Shown here piece after piece: positions 50,584-59,560 of a DNA stretch of 64,000 nucleotides (its first letter is position 1; the number at the start of each line of letters is the position of its first letter). The notes below the pieces were generated by a model. That model was not told where the DNA came from. It searched no databases and saw only the letters and a list, made by a program, of their open reading frames with translations. The DNA comes from VXPW01 sp965115815 (lineage in GTDB: Bacteria > Pseudomonadota > Alphaproteobacteria > TMED109), in contig OZ220465.1 of assembly GCA_965115815.1 (NCBI GenBank), positions 4,502,315 through 4,566,314 on the forward strand, read 5' to 3'. A program made the position numbers and the translations under genes.

Positions 50584-52668
50584 CTAGATGCGCTCCGGAT
50601 TGAGCTTATGGACGCTCGTTACGACTATACCCTTGTCGATGCGAACCTTCAGTTCGAAGACGGCCACCAAACGCTCTCTGATCGCATCGAGCTTGTCGTC
50701 GATGACCTCTTCGTCGGTGGACAGGAGAATCACTTGGCCCCGGCGATCCATGAACGTGCTCAGGACGTTAATTCGCTGCTCCCGGCTCAGCCGCGCCAAG
50801 GGTGTGTCGACAATAAAAGGAAATGTCCGGCCGCTGATTCTTACGACGGCCGTAATCAGAGCTTGAGTGAACACTTGGCTAGCGCCCGCGGATTTGTCGA
50901 TCTCGTGCAGGTCTTCACCGTCTTCCGTCAACATTCTCACCTTGCAATCAGGGGCGATCTCGATCCGGTCAACCCGATCCGAGTGGTGAGCCATCGCCTT
51001 CCATGCCCGCGTCATCTCCTTGGCGATCTCGCCAACTTCACTCGGCAGAGCATCCTTGAGTAAATCCTTGATGAGGCCTGCGTAGCGGTCGGCGTAGTCA
51101 GCCCGCCGTAGTGCGGGAGCGCGGGTATTTTTGATCGACATATAGCGTCCGAGCTCCGCTCGCTTCTGGTCACGTTCCGAAGCCTTGGCTTGGATGAAGC
51201 GATTGGCCTCATCTCTCTGAAGTTTGTGGCGAGCTAAATCTTCGTAGGATTCCTTCAATTCCTTGGTGCGCTGCTCCACTTGAGGTGCTGTAGCCTCGAT
51301 TTCCAGCCTTTGATGCTTCGCTAGTTTGGCCTGTTCGACGGCAACTGAGAATCGCTCCATCAGGCCAGCGACTTCCCCTTCGGTGTGATTGTCCAGCGAC
51401 TGCAGATGTTCGATCGCCCGGTCGCGCATCGTGCCATTGAGAGACGGATGAAGATAGTTCTCGGCACAGTCCTCGGGGGCCGGATGCCACAGAGAGTCCC
51501 AAGCCTTCTCCCCGGCTTCGACAACGGCCAAACGTTGGTCTTCATCAAGTGGTGGATCAAGCATCGAGACACGGCGCCCAAGTTCGAGGGTGAAGCGATC
51601 GAGATTCTGAGCGCCTTCGTTGCAGCCAGCCTCCCATCGCTCCCGTATTGCTTCTGCCTTCAGCCGTTCACGCGTACAGTTCCGGAGTTCGGGACCCGCC
51701 ACCGCCAGTGCGACATCCTCCCGGACAAGGGTCAGCAATGCGTCCATGGCACGCCTCGCTTCTTCGTTAAACCGTTGTTCATCCTCCATGAAGTTTCTGA
51801 CCATTGCGATCGTACCTTCACCGCCGCCACCGATAGTTTGGGTCAGATTGTCGATCTTATCTTCAAGTCCGGGCAGAACCGTTTGCGCCTCCCTGAGGCG
51901 ATCTTTTTGCACGGTTATGGCTTCCTCGATCTCGGTGATCTCGGCCTCCAACTTCTTGATCGTGCTGTCGGCTGGCACCGCTACTGAGGTGCGTCGATGT
52001 TGCGCATATGTCTCAAGCGATTCCTTAAGGTTTCGCAGAATAGGAAAACCGAGCAGACCCTCGATCCCGTGTCGAACTTGTTCACCCTTTTCGCGATTTG
52101 CATAGCGTTGCACCTGTTCGCCGTCAAATAGAAAGAACTCAGCGAGACTGGGGTGCAGAAAGCGTTGCGATATCCAGTCACGGAACCATTCATCGCGATT
52201 CACGATTCTGAACGGGGGTGCGATCGGTTCCCTTCCAAGTCCCTGAAAAATCACGAGGTTGTCATCGCTTGGCTTATGTTCACCATTCTGGCGAAAATGC
52301 CAAGTTCGCTTGATATCGATTGGCTCTCCGCTGTTGTCCTCAAACTCGATCGACACCGAGCACTTTGCCGGGCCGTTCTCCGTCGCCCGACGGTGAAGGG
52401 CGTTGCGCAGGAACTGGCTGTAGTTGGTCTTGATGCGGTTAACAGCGTTCTCTCCATCGGCGTCTGCCCCCGCGCGGGCACGGGGCACGAGAATCAGCCC
52501 GTCACGGCCGAACAATCCCAGCGTAAGGGCCTCGAAAAAAGAGGTCTTCCCGTACTCATTGGGTGCCCTTATGAGTATGACATTCCGGTTGCCCTGCGAG
52601 ACTGGAAAGTCAAAGCGGGCGTGCCTATAGGAGCGCCAATTGATCAATTCGACCGAACGGATATGCAT
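50584..52668 (-). CDS. dndD: DNA phosphorothioation protein DndD (SMC/Rad50-like ATPase)
   Basis: 694 residues from ATG at 52668 (MHIRSVELINWRSYRHARFD), which shares its A with the stop of the preceding small gene (TAATG). Walker A is IRAPNEYGKTS (about 34-44), with Glu where the usual Gly of NGxGK stands. The SLAEFFLFDGEQVQRYA block is typical of DndD. Long coiled-coil segments occupy about 200-550. The C-terminal half has the signature SAGASQVFTQAL and Walker B FPFIVDTPLARLSREQRINV. Provides ATPase function for sulfur insertion with DndC and DndE. The altered Walker A residue is worth checking, though the Lys and Thr are kept. Confidence 0.88.
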   Translation of the reverse strand: MHIRSVELINWRSYRHARFDFPVSQGNRNVILIRAPNEYGKTSFFEALTLGLFGRDGLILVPRARAGADADGENAVNRIKTNYSQFLRNALHRRATENGPAKCSVSIEFEDNSGEPIDIKRTWHFRQNGEHKPSDDNLVIFQGLGREPIAPPFRIVNRDEWFRDWISQRFLHPSLAEFFLFDGEQVQRYANREKGEQVRHGIEGLLGFPILRNLKESLETYAQHRRTSVAVPADSTIKKLEAEITEIEEAITVQKDRLREAQTVLPGLEDKIDNLTQTIGGGGEGTIAMVRNFMEDEQRFNEEARRAMDALLTLVREDVALAVAGPELRNCTRERLKAEAIRERWEAGCNEGAQNLDRFTLELGRRVSMLDPPLDEDQRLAVVEAGEKAWDSLWHPAPEDCAENYLHPSLNGTMRDRAIEHLQSLDNHTEGEVAGLMERFSVAVEQAKLAKHQRLEIEATAPQVEQRTKELKESYEDLARHKLQRDEANRFIQAKASERDQKRAELGRYMSIKNTRAPALRRADYADRYAGLIKDLLKDALPSEVGEIAKEMTRAWKAMAHHSDRVDRIEIAPDCKVRMLTEDGEDLHEIDKSAGASQVFTQALITAVVRISGRTFPFIVDTPLARLSREQRINVLSTFMDRRGQVILLSTDEEVIDDKLDAIRERLVAVFELKVRIDKGIVVTSVHKLNPERI

Positions 52669-52874
52669 TATTCGTCCATCTCGGTCTCGATGTTGTCGAA
52701 AATCTCGTCGAACGCTTCCCTTATCCCGCGTTTTCGGAGTTTGCCCTGTTGCTCCGTTTCCTCGGCGACCAGCTGTTCGAGCACTCCTGGATCGAGTTTT
52801 GCTTTCCTGCACTTCGAACGGACCAGCTTTCGGCCTGCCTCACTACGAAGGAATACGACATGAGCGTTGGGCAT
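52668..52874 (-). CDS. Small Dnd-associated protein
   Basis: 68 residues from ATG at 52874, sharing its A with the dndC stop (TGATG); its own stop shares an A with the dndD start (TAATG). MPNAHVVFLRSEAGRKLVRS, then a charged helical LEQLVAEETEQQGKLRKRG and an acidic tail FDEIFDNIETEMDE. I recall small proteins annotated as DNA-modification-system-associated in this position; function unknown. One-base overlaps on both sides imply strict stoichiometric translation with DndC and DndD. Confidence 0.7.
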   Translation of the reverse strand: MPNAHVVFLRSEAGRKLVRSKCRKAKLDPGVLEQLVAEETEQQGKLRKRGIREAFDEIFDNIETEMDE

Positions 52875-53181
52875 CACGCGCATCCGGCGGTCACGGCGCG
52901 CTGCGCTTCCGCGTGTCGTTCCGCACTGACGATCACATCCTCCACCCAAAGCTCCCGTATGCGTTCGACTTCCGGCCGGGCAATCAAGGCCATTCCCGAT
53001 TGCGATTGAAGCACCAACAGTCGATCCAGAATTTCGCGCCTGGTAGCCATATTGAACGGGCCGGGCACGAACACACCTTTCTTGGTGATCGTCACGCGCC
53101 CATTGCGGCGCCGGGCAAGGCGGCGCGTGGGGTCGTTGCGAATCTCCATGAGCCAGTCGCGAAATTCGAGCAATGGCATGA
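52874..53181 (-). pseudogene. dndC: dndC, 3' part separated by IS66 insertion
   Basis: Codes for the C-terminal 99 residues after the target duplication: LLEFRDWLMEIRNDPTRRLA, RRRNGRVTITKKGVFVPGPF, REILDRLLVLQ and IRELWVED, the usual end of DndC proteins. Removing the insertion and one copy of the 8-bp repeat rejoins this in frame to residue 320 of the 5' part. As it stands, an ATG inside the duplication could start this piece, with the AAGGGGTGAG of the IS66 end upstream acting as a ribosome site. Confidence 0.88.
53174..53181. repeat. 8-bp target duplication, left copy
   Basis: TGGCATGA, identical to 58008-58015; immediately followed by the IS66 end GTAACTACTCACC. Eight base pairs is the IS66-family size. 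Confidence 0.92.
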
Positions 53182-53189
53182 GTAACTAC

Positions 53190-54668
53190 TCACCCCTTGT
53201 TGGGGTCGGGTTGGCCATAGTGCTCGTTGAGGATGTCTGCGGCCTTTCCGTCGAGGGCGATGTGGATGGCGACGAGAGGGTTGTAGCCGAGTGCCTCCAT
53301 GGAGGTGAGGAAGCTGGAGCCTCGGCACCATGCGGTTGCGTGGAGCATGGTGCGGAAACATCCGGACACTTTGATCTTGACCTTGGTCATTCGGATCTTC
53401 TGTTCTCCGGCATTGTTGGTGAAGCTGACGTCGGGGTCCTTCATGAAGCGGAGGACGGACGTCTCGTGTTTCACGAGACGTTCATGCAGGTTGTGGGCGT
53501 CGGACTTTGCGATGCGTCCCCGGGTTCCTTTCGTCCGCGGCGGGATATCGGGCAACTCCTTGGCGCCTTGGGTGAGGAGGGTGCGGTAGCGCTTGCGCAC
53601 GGCCCGGCGGTCGGTCTCGTTCAAGGCCTTGGATGCGCTCTGGTTGACCCTGTGGCAGACCTCGCGCAGCAGGCTCTTCATCAATCGCGCCCAGCGGTAG
53701 CCGTTGGACTCGACGACGAAGGCCAGTTCGCGCAGCAGGTGGCTGCCGCACAGCTGGTGGCGGCACTGCTCGTAACCCATGTACGCAGCCCAGCAGTCGT
53801 GGACCAGGACGCCCTGGTAGCGCGGGAGGATGCCGATCTCTTCGATCGCCTCCCGACCGCGCTTGCGGTGCGGGAACTTCACGGTCAGGGTGCCGTCGGT
53901 GACGACATGGAGCCATTGGGTCTTGCCGGCGACCCGGAATCCGGTCTCATCGACATGCAAGGCCGGGCGTTGCAGGAGATGGGCCACGGCGACCTCCTCC
54001 CAGGATGCGAGCGCATCCTGAAAGCGCCGGACATAGCCGAGACAGGTCGCCTCGGAGAGCTTGATGCCGGAGATCGCGTGCACGAGCGAGACGGCACGGC
54101 GCAGGGACAGCATCTGGGCGATCAGCAGGTTGAGGACCAAGGCCTGGATGCGGACACCGTACTGCACGGGACCCGGCATGAGGTCTGGGAACCGGCCCTT
54201 GGTCCGGGCCCGGCACTTCGGGCATTCCTTGATCTCGGCGTCGACGCGGCGCTCGACGACTTCGAACACGATGTCGTAGAGGACGCGGCGCTCCCGATCG
54301 ACGGGGTCGACGTCGTCGAGGTCGGCGCCGCAAGCGTCGCAGGCCTCGACGGTGATCGTCTCCTGGACGGTGGTCGTGCGCCGGTGACCGCCCGTCTGCG
54401 GGTTCGGCTTCGGGCCCTTGCCGTGGCTCCCGGTGCGCCGCGCGCTCTCGTCCGGGTCCGTCTGGGACGGCGGCAGACCGGAGTTCCGGCTCGTCTTGCG
54501 CGTGGCCTTCTCCAGGAGCACGGCCAGCAGCAGCTGGAGCAGCATCAGCAGGCCGCGGACGAGCGCCTCGCACTCCGGGGAGACCTTGCCTTGCGTGCGG
54601 AGATCCTGGAACCGCTTCTGGAAGGCGTCGACCTCTTGGCGCAGGGAGGTGCCGGCGACGCTCGTCAT
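53190..54668 (-). CDS. IS66 transposase TnpC, intact
   Basis: 492 residues, the reference copy in this window. N-terminal coiled region (about 5-55), KATRKTSRNSGLPPSQTDPD, zinc-finger-like pairs CDACGAD and ECPKCRART, then the catalytic domain: LLQRPALHVDETGFRVAGKT (first Asp), VLVHDCWAAYMGYEQCRHQL (second Asp), LRELAFVVESNGYRWARLMK and DVSFTNNAGEQKIRMTKVK (Glu region). IS66 transposases of this kind work without the zinc-finger helper in some groups. Its ATG overlaps the stop of ORF1 upstream. Confidence 0.9.
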   Translation of the reverse strand: MTSVAGTSLRQEVDAFQKRFQDLRTQGKVSPECEALVRGLLMLLQLLLAVLLEKATRKTSRNSGLPPSQTDPDESARRTGSHGKGPKPNPQTGGHRRTTTVQETITVEACDACGADLDDVDPVDRERRVLYDIVFEVVERRVDAEIKECPKCRARTKGRFPDLMPGPVQYGVRIQALVLNLLIAQMLSLRRAVSLVHAISGIKLSEATCLGYVRRFQDALASWEEVAVAHLLQRPALHVDETGFRVAGKTQWLHVVTDGTLTVKFPHRKRGREAIEEIGILPRYQGVLVHDCWAAYMGYEQCRHQLCGSHLLRELAFVVESNGYRWARLMKSLLREVCHRVNQSASKALNETDRRAVRKRYRTLLTQGAKELPDIPPRTKGTRGRIAKSDAHNLHERLVKHETSVLRFMKDPDVSFTNNAGEQKIRMTKVKIKVSGCFRTMLHATAWCRGSSFLTSMEALGYNPLVAIHIALDGKAADILNEHYGQPDPNKG

Positions 54669-54997
54669 CCCGACGCCTCCACCGCCCGGATTGCCGCCCG
54701 CACAGCGAACCGCTCGCCTTCGGGCATCGTCCGGTAGCGCCGCGCCGGCGGCGGGCGTGTCAGGACGCCGCGGCGCTCCAAGGTCTCCAGCATCCCGAGG
54801 CCGGCCCCAACCCTGGAGCCGCCCTTCGCTGTCGTCCCGTGAAGGTGCTCGCAGCGGCCCGAACAGGGGGTCGACTTCAGGTCGATGATTCGCTGGTCCA
54901 TGGGGATTCCCGCAGCCACGATTCGACGACAGCATGCGAATCGGCGGGCGCTTGTCAAGCGGTGCGTGGACGACCCGCCCATGCACCGAAACGTCAC
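54665..54997 (-). CDS. IS66-element ORF1 (accessory), short form
   Basis: 110 codons, nearly identical to 24956-25288. The ATGA overlap with tnpC and an AGGAGGTGA at its start support translation. Relative to the long form (56771-57334) it lacks about 77 codons in a deletion bounded by GTCAGGA repeats. Function unknown. Confidence 0.45.
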   Translation of the reverse strand: MTFRCMGGSSTHRLTSARRFACCRRIVAAGIPMDQRIIDLKSTPCSGRCEHLHGTTAKGGSRVGAGLGMLETLERRGVLTRPPPARRYRTMPEGERFAVRAAIRAVEASG

Positions 54998-55467
54998 CTC
55001 CTATCCAAGGCCTGCCGGTATGGGAACACCGCCGTCACCTCGACGCACCTATCCGAATGCCCTTGCCCCGCCGGGCGATCGACCCGTCGTCGCCTTCGAT
55101 CCCTACCCGGCCGCCATCCACACCTCCGACGCGGTCCGCCCCAATGGCCCATCTTGGAGAGGGTCCCTCCTACAACGTCAAGCGCAGATCTCCGGCGGAG
55201 GGGAACGGCAGCCCACGGAACCCGCTCCACCGGACCGCAGGGCGCGGACCCGCGACCTCCGCGCGAGGGGCCCGGTCGCGTTGCGGACCCCTCCCCACAA
55301 GGCCGGAACGGGGAGCGGAAGCCGAAGATCGACCCACTTCTTGTCAGCCGAACCCCGTGCATCCGGTCCTCGGCCGCGAGCGAGGGAAAGGGGCACGGAA
55401 CCATGCCGGATCCGAACCCGTCAGGAAAAACGATTCGTCATCAGTAGGGGGGGGGGTGAGTAGATAC

Positions 55468-56774
55468 CGGACACCTTGATCTTGACCTTGGTCATTCGGA
55501 TCTTCTGTTCTCCGGCATTGTTGGTGAAGCTGACGTCGGGGTCCTTCATGAAGCGGAGGACGGACGTCTCGTGTTTCACGAGACGTTCATGCAGGTTGTG
55601 GGCGTCGGACTTTGCGATGCGTCCCCGTGTTCCTTTCGTCCGCGGCGGGATATCGGGCAGCTCCTTGGCGCCCTGGGTGAGGAGGGTGCGGTAGCGCTTG
55701 CGCACGGCCCGGCGGTCGGTCTCGTTCAAGGCCTTGGATGCGCTCTGGTTGACCCTGTGGCAGACCTCGCGCAGCAGGCTCTTCATCCATCGCGCCCAGC
55801 GGTAGCCGTTGGACTCGACGACGAAGGGCCCGTTCGCGCAGCAGGTGGCTGCCGCACAGCTGGTGGCGGCACTGATCGTAGCCCATGTATGCAGCCCAGC
55901 AGTCGTGGACCAGGACACCTTGGTAGCGCGGGAGGATGCCGATCTCTTCGATCGCCTCCCGACCGCGCTTGCGGTGCGGGAACTTCACGGTCAGGGTCCC
56001 GTCGGTGACGACAGGGAGCCATTGGGTCTTGCCGGCGACCCGGAATCCGGTCTCATCGACATGCACGGCCGGGCGTTGCAGGAGATGGGCCACGGCGACC
56101 TCCTCCCAAGATGCGAGGGCATCCTGAAAGCGCCGGACCTAGCCGAGACAGGTCGCCTCGGAGAGCCTGATGCCGGAGATCGCGTGCACGAGCGAGACGG
56201 CACGGCGCAGGGACAGCATCTGGGCGATCAGCAGGTTGAGGACCAAGGCCTGGATGCGGACACCGTACTGCACGGGCCCCGGCATGAGGTCTGGGAACCG
56301 GCCCTTGGTCCGGGCCCGACACTTCGGGCATTCCTTGATCTCGGCGTCGACGCGGCGCTCGACGACTTCGAACACGATGTCGTAGAGGACGCGCCGCTCC
56401 CGATCGACGGGGTCGACGTCGTCGAGGTCGGCGCCGCAGGCGTCGCAGGCATCGACGGTGATCGTCTCCTGGACGGTGGTCGTGCGCCGGTGGCCGCCCG
56501 TCTGCGGGTTCGGCTTCGGGCCCTTGCCGTGGCTCCCGGTGCGCCGCGCGCTCTCGTCCTTGTCCGTCTGGGACGGCGGCAGACCGGAGTTCCGGCTCGT
56601 CTTGCGCGTGGCCTTCTCCAGGAGCACGGCCAGCAGCAGCTGGAGCAGCATCAGCAGGCCGCGGACGAGCGCCTCGCACTCCGGGGGGACCTTGCCTTGC
56701 GTGCGGAGATCCTGGAACCGCTTCTGGAAGGCGTCGACCTCCTGGCGCAGGGAGGTGCCGGCGACGCTCGTCAT
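55468..56774 (-). pseudogene. IS66 TnpC, truncated, with amber codon and frameshift
   Basis: Starts normally at 56774 but has TAG at 56141-56139 (same codon as 18960-18958) and an extra base near 55825-55830 that shifts the frame. The C-terminus is cut at the junction with the complete copy at 55468. Confidence 0.82.
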
Positions 56775-57334
56775 CCCGACGCCTCCACCCCCCGGACGGT
56801 CGCCCGCACGGCGAACCGCTCGCCTTCGGGCATCGTCCGGTAGCGCCGCGCCGGCGGCGGGCGCGTCAGGATCGCGCCGCCCCCAAGGAACGCCTCCAGG
56901 TACACGTCCTGCGGCCAGGTACACGTCCTGCGGCGGCCGGGCCGTGACGACCGCCGGGCTCCGACCCGTCGTCTGTCGCGGACGGGGTCCTCGCGCACGG
57001 GCGGCAATGTCAGGATGCCGTGGCGCTCCAAGGTCTCCAGCATCCCGAGGCCGGCCCCGACCCTGGAGCCGCCCTTCGCTGTCGTCCCGTGAAGGGGCTC
57101 GCAGAGGGTCTTCGCCCGCTCGGTGCGGCGGCAGGGGGAACACCGACCCACGGTCTCCCGAACCTCCGCGATCGGCGGGCGGGTCCGGCGGCGGCCCGAA
57201 CAGGGGGGCGACTTCAGGTCGATGATTCGCTGGTCCATGGGGATTCCCGCAGCCACGATTCGACGACAGCATGCGAATCGGCGGGCGCTGGTCAAGCGGT
57301 GCGTGGACGACCCGCCCATGCACCGAAACGTCAC
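56771..57334 (-). CDS. IS66-element ORF1, long form with methyltransferase-like segment
   Basis: 187 codons in the frame that overlaps tnpC by ATGA. The middle reads GLGMLETLERHGILTLPPVR, then after an Arg-rich stretch QDVYLEAFLGGGAILTRPP, which resembles motif I of D12-class adenine methyltransferases. A short duplication near 56910-56930 keeps this segment in frame here, whereas in the copy at 19588-20139 it falls in another frame. It may be a captured gene scrap rather than a working protein. Confidence 0.35.
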   Translation of the reverse strand: MTFRCMGGSSTHRLTSARRFACCRRIVAAGIPMDQRIIDLKSPPCSGRRRTRPPIAEVRETVGRCSPCRRTERAKTLCEPLHGTTAKGGSRVGAGLGMLETLERHGILTLPPVREDPVRDRRRVGARRSSRPGRRRTCTWPQDVYLEAFLGGGAILTRPPPARRYRTMPEGERFAVRATVRGVEASG

Positions 57335-57478
57335 CTCCTATCCAAGGCCTGCCGGTATGGGAACACCGCCGTCACCTCGACGCACCTATCCGAATGCCCT
57401 TGCCCCGCCGGGCGATCGACCCGTCGTCGCCTTCGATCCCTACCCGGCCGCCATCCACACCTCCGACGCGGTCCGCCC

Positions 57479-57672
57479 CACGGTGATCCCACGCTGCTGA
57501 TCCGGCGACGACTGGCGAGATGTTCTCAGTTTGCGTCGCGCTGCAATCGTGCCGCCAAGGCTCGATGGGGCCTTCTTGGCCCGAACATTGCGATCTCAAG
57601 GAGGCGATCTGTGGTGAGCCGAGCCCCACGCATTCGGATTTCGCATCTCCGAATCAGCATGGGATCGTCGTG
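57479..57672. mobile_element. 194-bp ISAs1-type MITE, intact copy
   Basis: Ends CACGGTGATCCCACG and the complement of CACGACGATCCCATG; flanked by CGGTCCGCCC at 57469-57478 and 57673-57682. Inserted in the promoter-proximal part of the truncated IS66 copy. Same sequence family as 40757-43361, with a decayed sigma54-like element. Confidence 0.85.
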
Positions 57673-58007
57673 CGGTCCGCCCCGATGGCCCATCTTGGAG
57701 AGGGTCCCTCCTACAACGTCAAGCGCAGATCTCCGGCGGAGGGGAACGGCAGCCCACGGAACCCGCTCCACCGGACCGCAGGGCGCGGACCCGCGACCTC
57801 CGCGCGAGGGGCCCGGTCGCGTTGCGGACCCCTCCCCACAAGGCCGGAACGGGGAGCGGAAGCCGAAGATCGACCCACTTCTTGTCAGCCGAACCCCGTG
57901 CATCCGGTCCTTGGCCGCGAGCGAGGGAAAGGGGCACGGAACCATGCCGGATCCGAACCCGTCAGGAAAAACGATTCGTCATCAGTAGGGGGGGGGTGAG
58001 TAGATAC

Positions 58008-58015
58008 TGGCATGA
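58008..58015. repeat. 8-bp target duplication, right copy
   Basis: TGGCATGA directly after the IS66 end GTGAGTAGATAC, matching 53174-53181. Confidence 0.92.
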
Positions 58016-58967
58016 ATTGATCGAAACCGGAATCGACGAAGCCCGTCAGGCTCTTGTCCTTGTCGACGACGGTGCACGTCCAGCACCCGAAACGAGCGGA
58101 TGTCGTGCCGCACGAAGGCGCGTCAGCCGTGGAAGTCACGACCGGACATTCCCCGCCGCCCGCGTCCCGATAGAGCCGAATCAATCGATCGTGGCTACCG
58201 CCCCAAGGAGGCTTGTTCTCTGCGAGGAACTCCCAAACATCCTCGGTGTCAAGATCAAGGATAGGTCGGAATACCAGACAGCCCGGAAGATCGTTGTGCC
58301 GGTTCAGTCGTGAACCGTTATCGTAGCGTGCCGCCGTGTTGGCCCGCGCGGCACTCTCACTTCTGCGCACACCGAGGAGAAGTATCACCTCGCCCGACAC
58401 GCTCACCTGCTTCCGAATGTACTTGCTGGTCGGCCGGATCTTCATTCGATCGGTGCACCAGCGGAAGCTGCGGTTGGGTGAGGGATAGCCGCGGCCGATG
58501 AGATTGACCCAGAACGTCTGGTTCGGTTCGGGCGCGGTCGTGGCAACAACCACGGGCAAGTCGAAGGCCCGTGCCGCCTTCTCGATCTCCGCGAGGCCGA
58601 TCCGGACATGTTCCATAACCAAGGGGCTTTCGACGAGTGTGTCGTTGGCCACCAAATGGACGGGGCGCATTCGTTCGCTACGTGGCAAGGAGACCAAGAG
58701 TTCGACAACGAGGTGCGCGACGAGGGTGCTGTCCTTGCCGCCGGAAAATCCGACGATCCACGGCTTGCCGTGAAGCTCCGCGTATTCCTCCCGAATCTGT
58801 TCTCGGATGAAGGCAAGGGTGTCGTCGGAGGTGGGTTGGGGAGGTACTTCGGGGGTGGCGTGTCCATATCGTTCGGTGGTGCTGGACGACGCCAAGGCCC
58901 CAGATGTGACGGCACACGGCATCCGGTCGATGCGGTTTCTGGGCCCCGGCATGGTATCGGCGCTCAT
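58008..58967 (-). pseudogene. dndC: dndC, 5' part (PAPS reductase-like phosphorothioation enzyme), interrupted
   Basis: Codes for residues 1-320 of a protein that would be 419 residues without the insertion. PP-loop ATP-pyrophosphatase motif WIVGFSGGKDSTL (70-82), NRSFRWCTDRMKIRPTSKYI (165-184), RPILDLDTEDVWEFL, and Cys171, Cys286, Cys295 and Cys298 (SCGTTSARFGCWTC), which fit the 4Fe-4S cluster ligands of DndC. DndC activates DNA for sulfur insertion using sulfur from a DndA/IscS desulfurase. After residue 320 the frame runs into IS66 DNA and adds about 40 foreign residues. The start at 58967 is tentative; ATGs at 58952 and 58922 are alternatives and none has a strong ribosome site. No dndB precedes it. 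Confidence 0.88.
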
Positions 58968-59205
58968 GCGCGTGCTGCTGGTGACAGGGCAGTGGCACGA
59001 AGCTGATCGCCCAGCTGCTGAAGAAGGCGGTGCTCAGGAGGGAGCGGTTTTTTCCGCAGGTGAGACCGGGCGGGTCGAAGCCGAACCCCGACGGGTTGAA
59101 ACCCTGCCCTGTCGCACGAAAGCGTCGACGGTCCGAATGCGCCGGACAGGAACGGGAACGCCGCTACCGCCGACGGCGACGGAAACTCAGTTGGGGAGGA
59201 GCCGT

Positions 59206-59265
59206 GCCGCCCGCAGGTTAGCCGCCCGCAGGTTAGCCGCCCGCAGGTTAGCCGCCCGCAGGTTA
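59206..59265. repeat. 15-bp tandem repeat, four units
   Basis: GCCGCCCGCAGGTTA repeated four times without change, directly before the 7-bp array. Confidence 0.97.
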
Positions 59266-59268
59266 GAT

Positions 59269-59560
59269 GAGGCGCGAGGCGCGAGGCGCGAGGCGCGAGG
59301 CGCGAGGCGCGAGGCGCGAGGCGCGAGGCGCGAGGCGCGAGGCGCGAGGCGCGAGGCGCGAGGCGCGAGGCGCGAGGCGCGAGGCGCGAGGCGCGAGGCG
59401 CGAGGCGCGAGGCGCGAGGCGCGAGGCGCGAGGCGCGAGGCGCGAGGCGCGAGGCGCGAGGCGCGAGGCGCGAGGCGCGAGGCGCGAGGCGCGAGGCGCG
59501 AGGCGCGAGGCGCGAGGCGCGAGGCGCGAGGCGCGAGGCGCGAGGCGCGAGGCGCGAGGC
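59269..59560. repeat. 7-bp tandem repeat GAGGCGC, about 41 units
   Basis: 292 bp of perfect GAGGCGC units, ending in GAGGC followed by ACGGATTC. As 7 is not a multiple of 3, every frame is open and codes a 7-residue period (for example ARREARG). Located about 300 bp upstream of the dndC start. Confidence 0.97.

Larger units (their letters stand above)
53182..58007 (-). mobile_element. IS66-family DNA (complete copy plus truncated copy) inserted in dndC
   Basis: Left end GTAACTACTCACCCC at 53182, right end GGGGTGAGTAGATAC at 58007. The first 2286 bp (53182-55467) are a complete IS66 element with ends at both sides; 55468-58007 is a second copy whose left about 190 bp are missing. The likely history is insertion of one element into dndC, insertion of another into it, then loss of the duplicated left part by recombination. 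The second copy also contains a 194-bp MITE. Confidence 0.85.

Noticed and set aside
53182..58007. Single oversized IS66-family transposon
   Set aside because: A complete set of IS66 ends is found within the first 2286 bp and the transposase is repeated, so it is two overlapping copies rather than one large element.
59269..59560. Long repetitive proteins (ARREARG or APRASRL repeats) in several frames
   Set aside because: A 7-bp tandem repeat leaves all frames open automatically; no start, ribosome site or non-repeat domain supports a gene.
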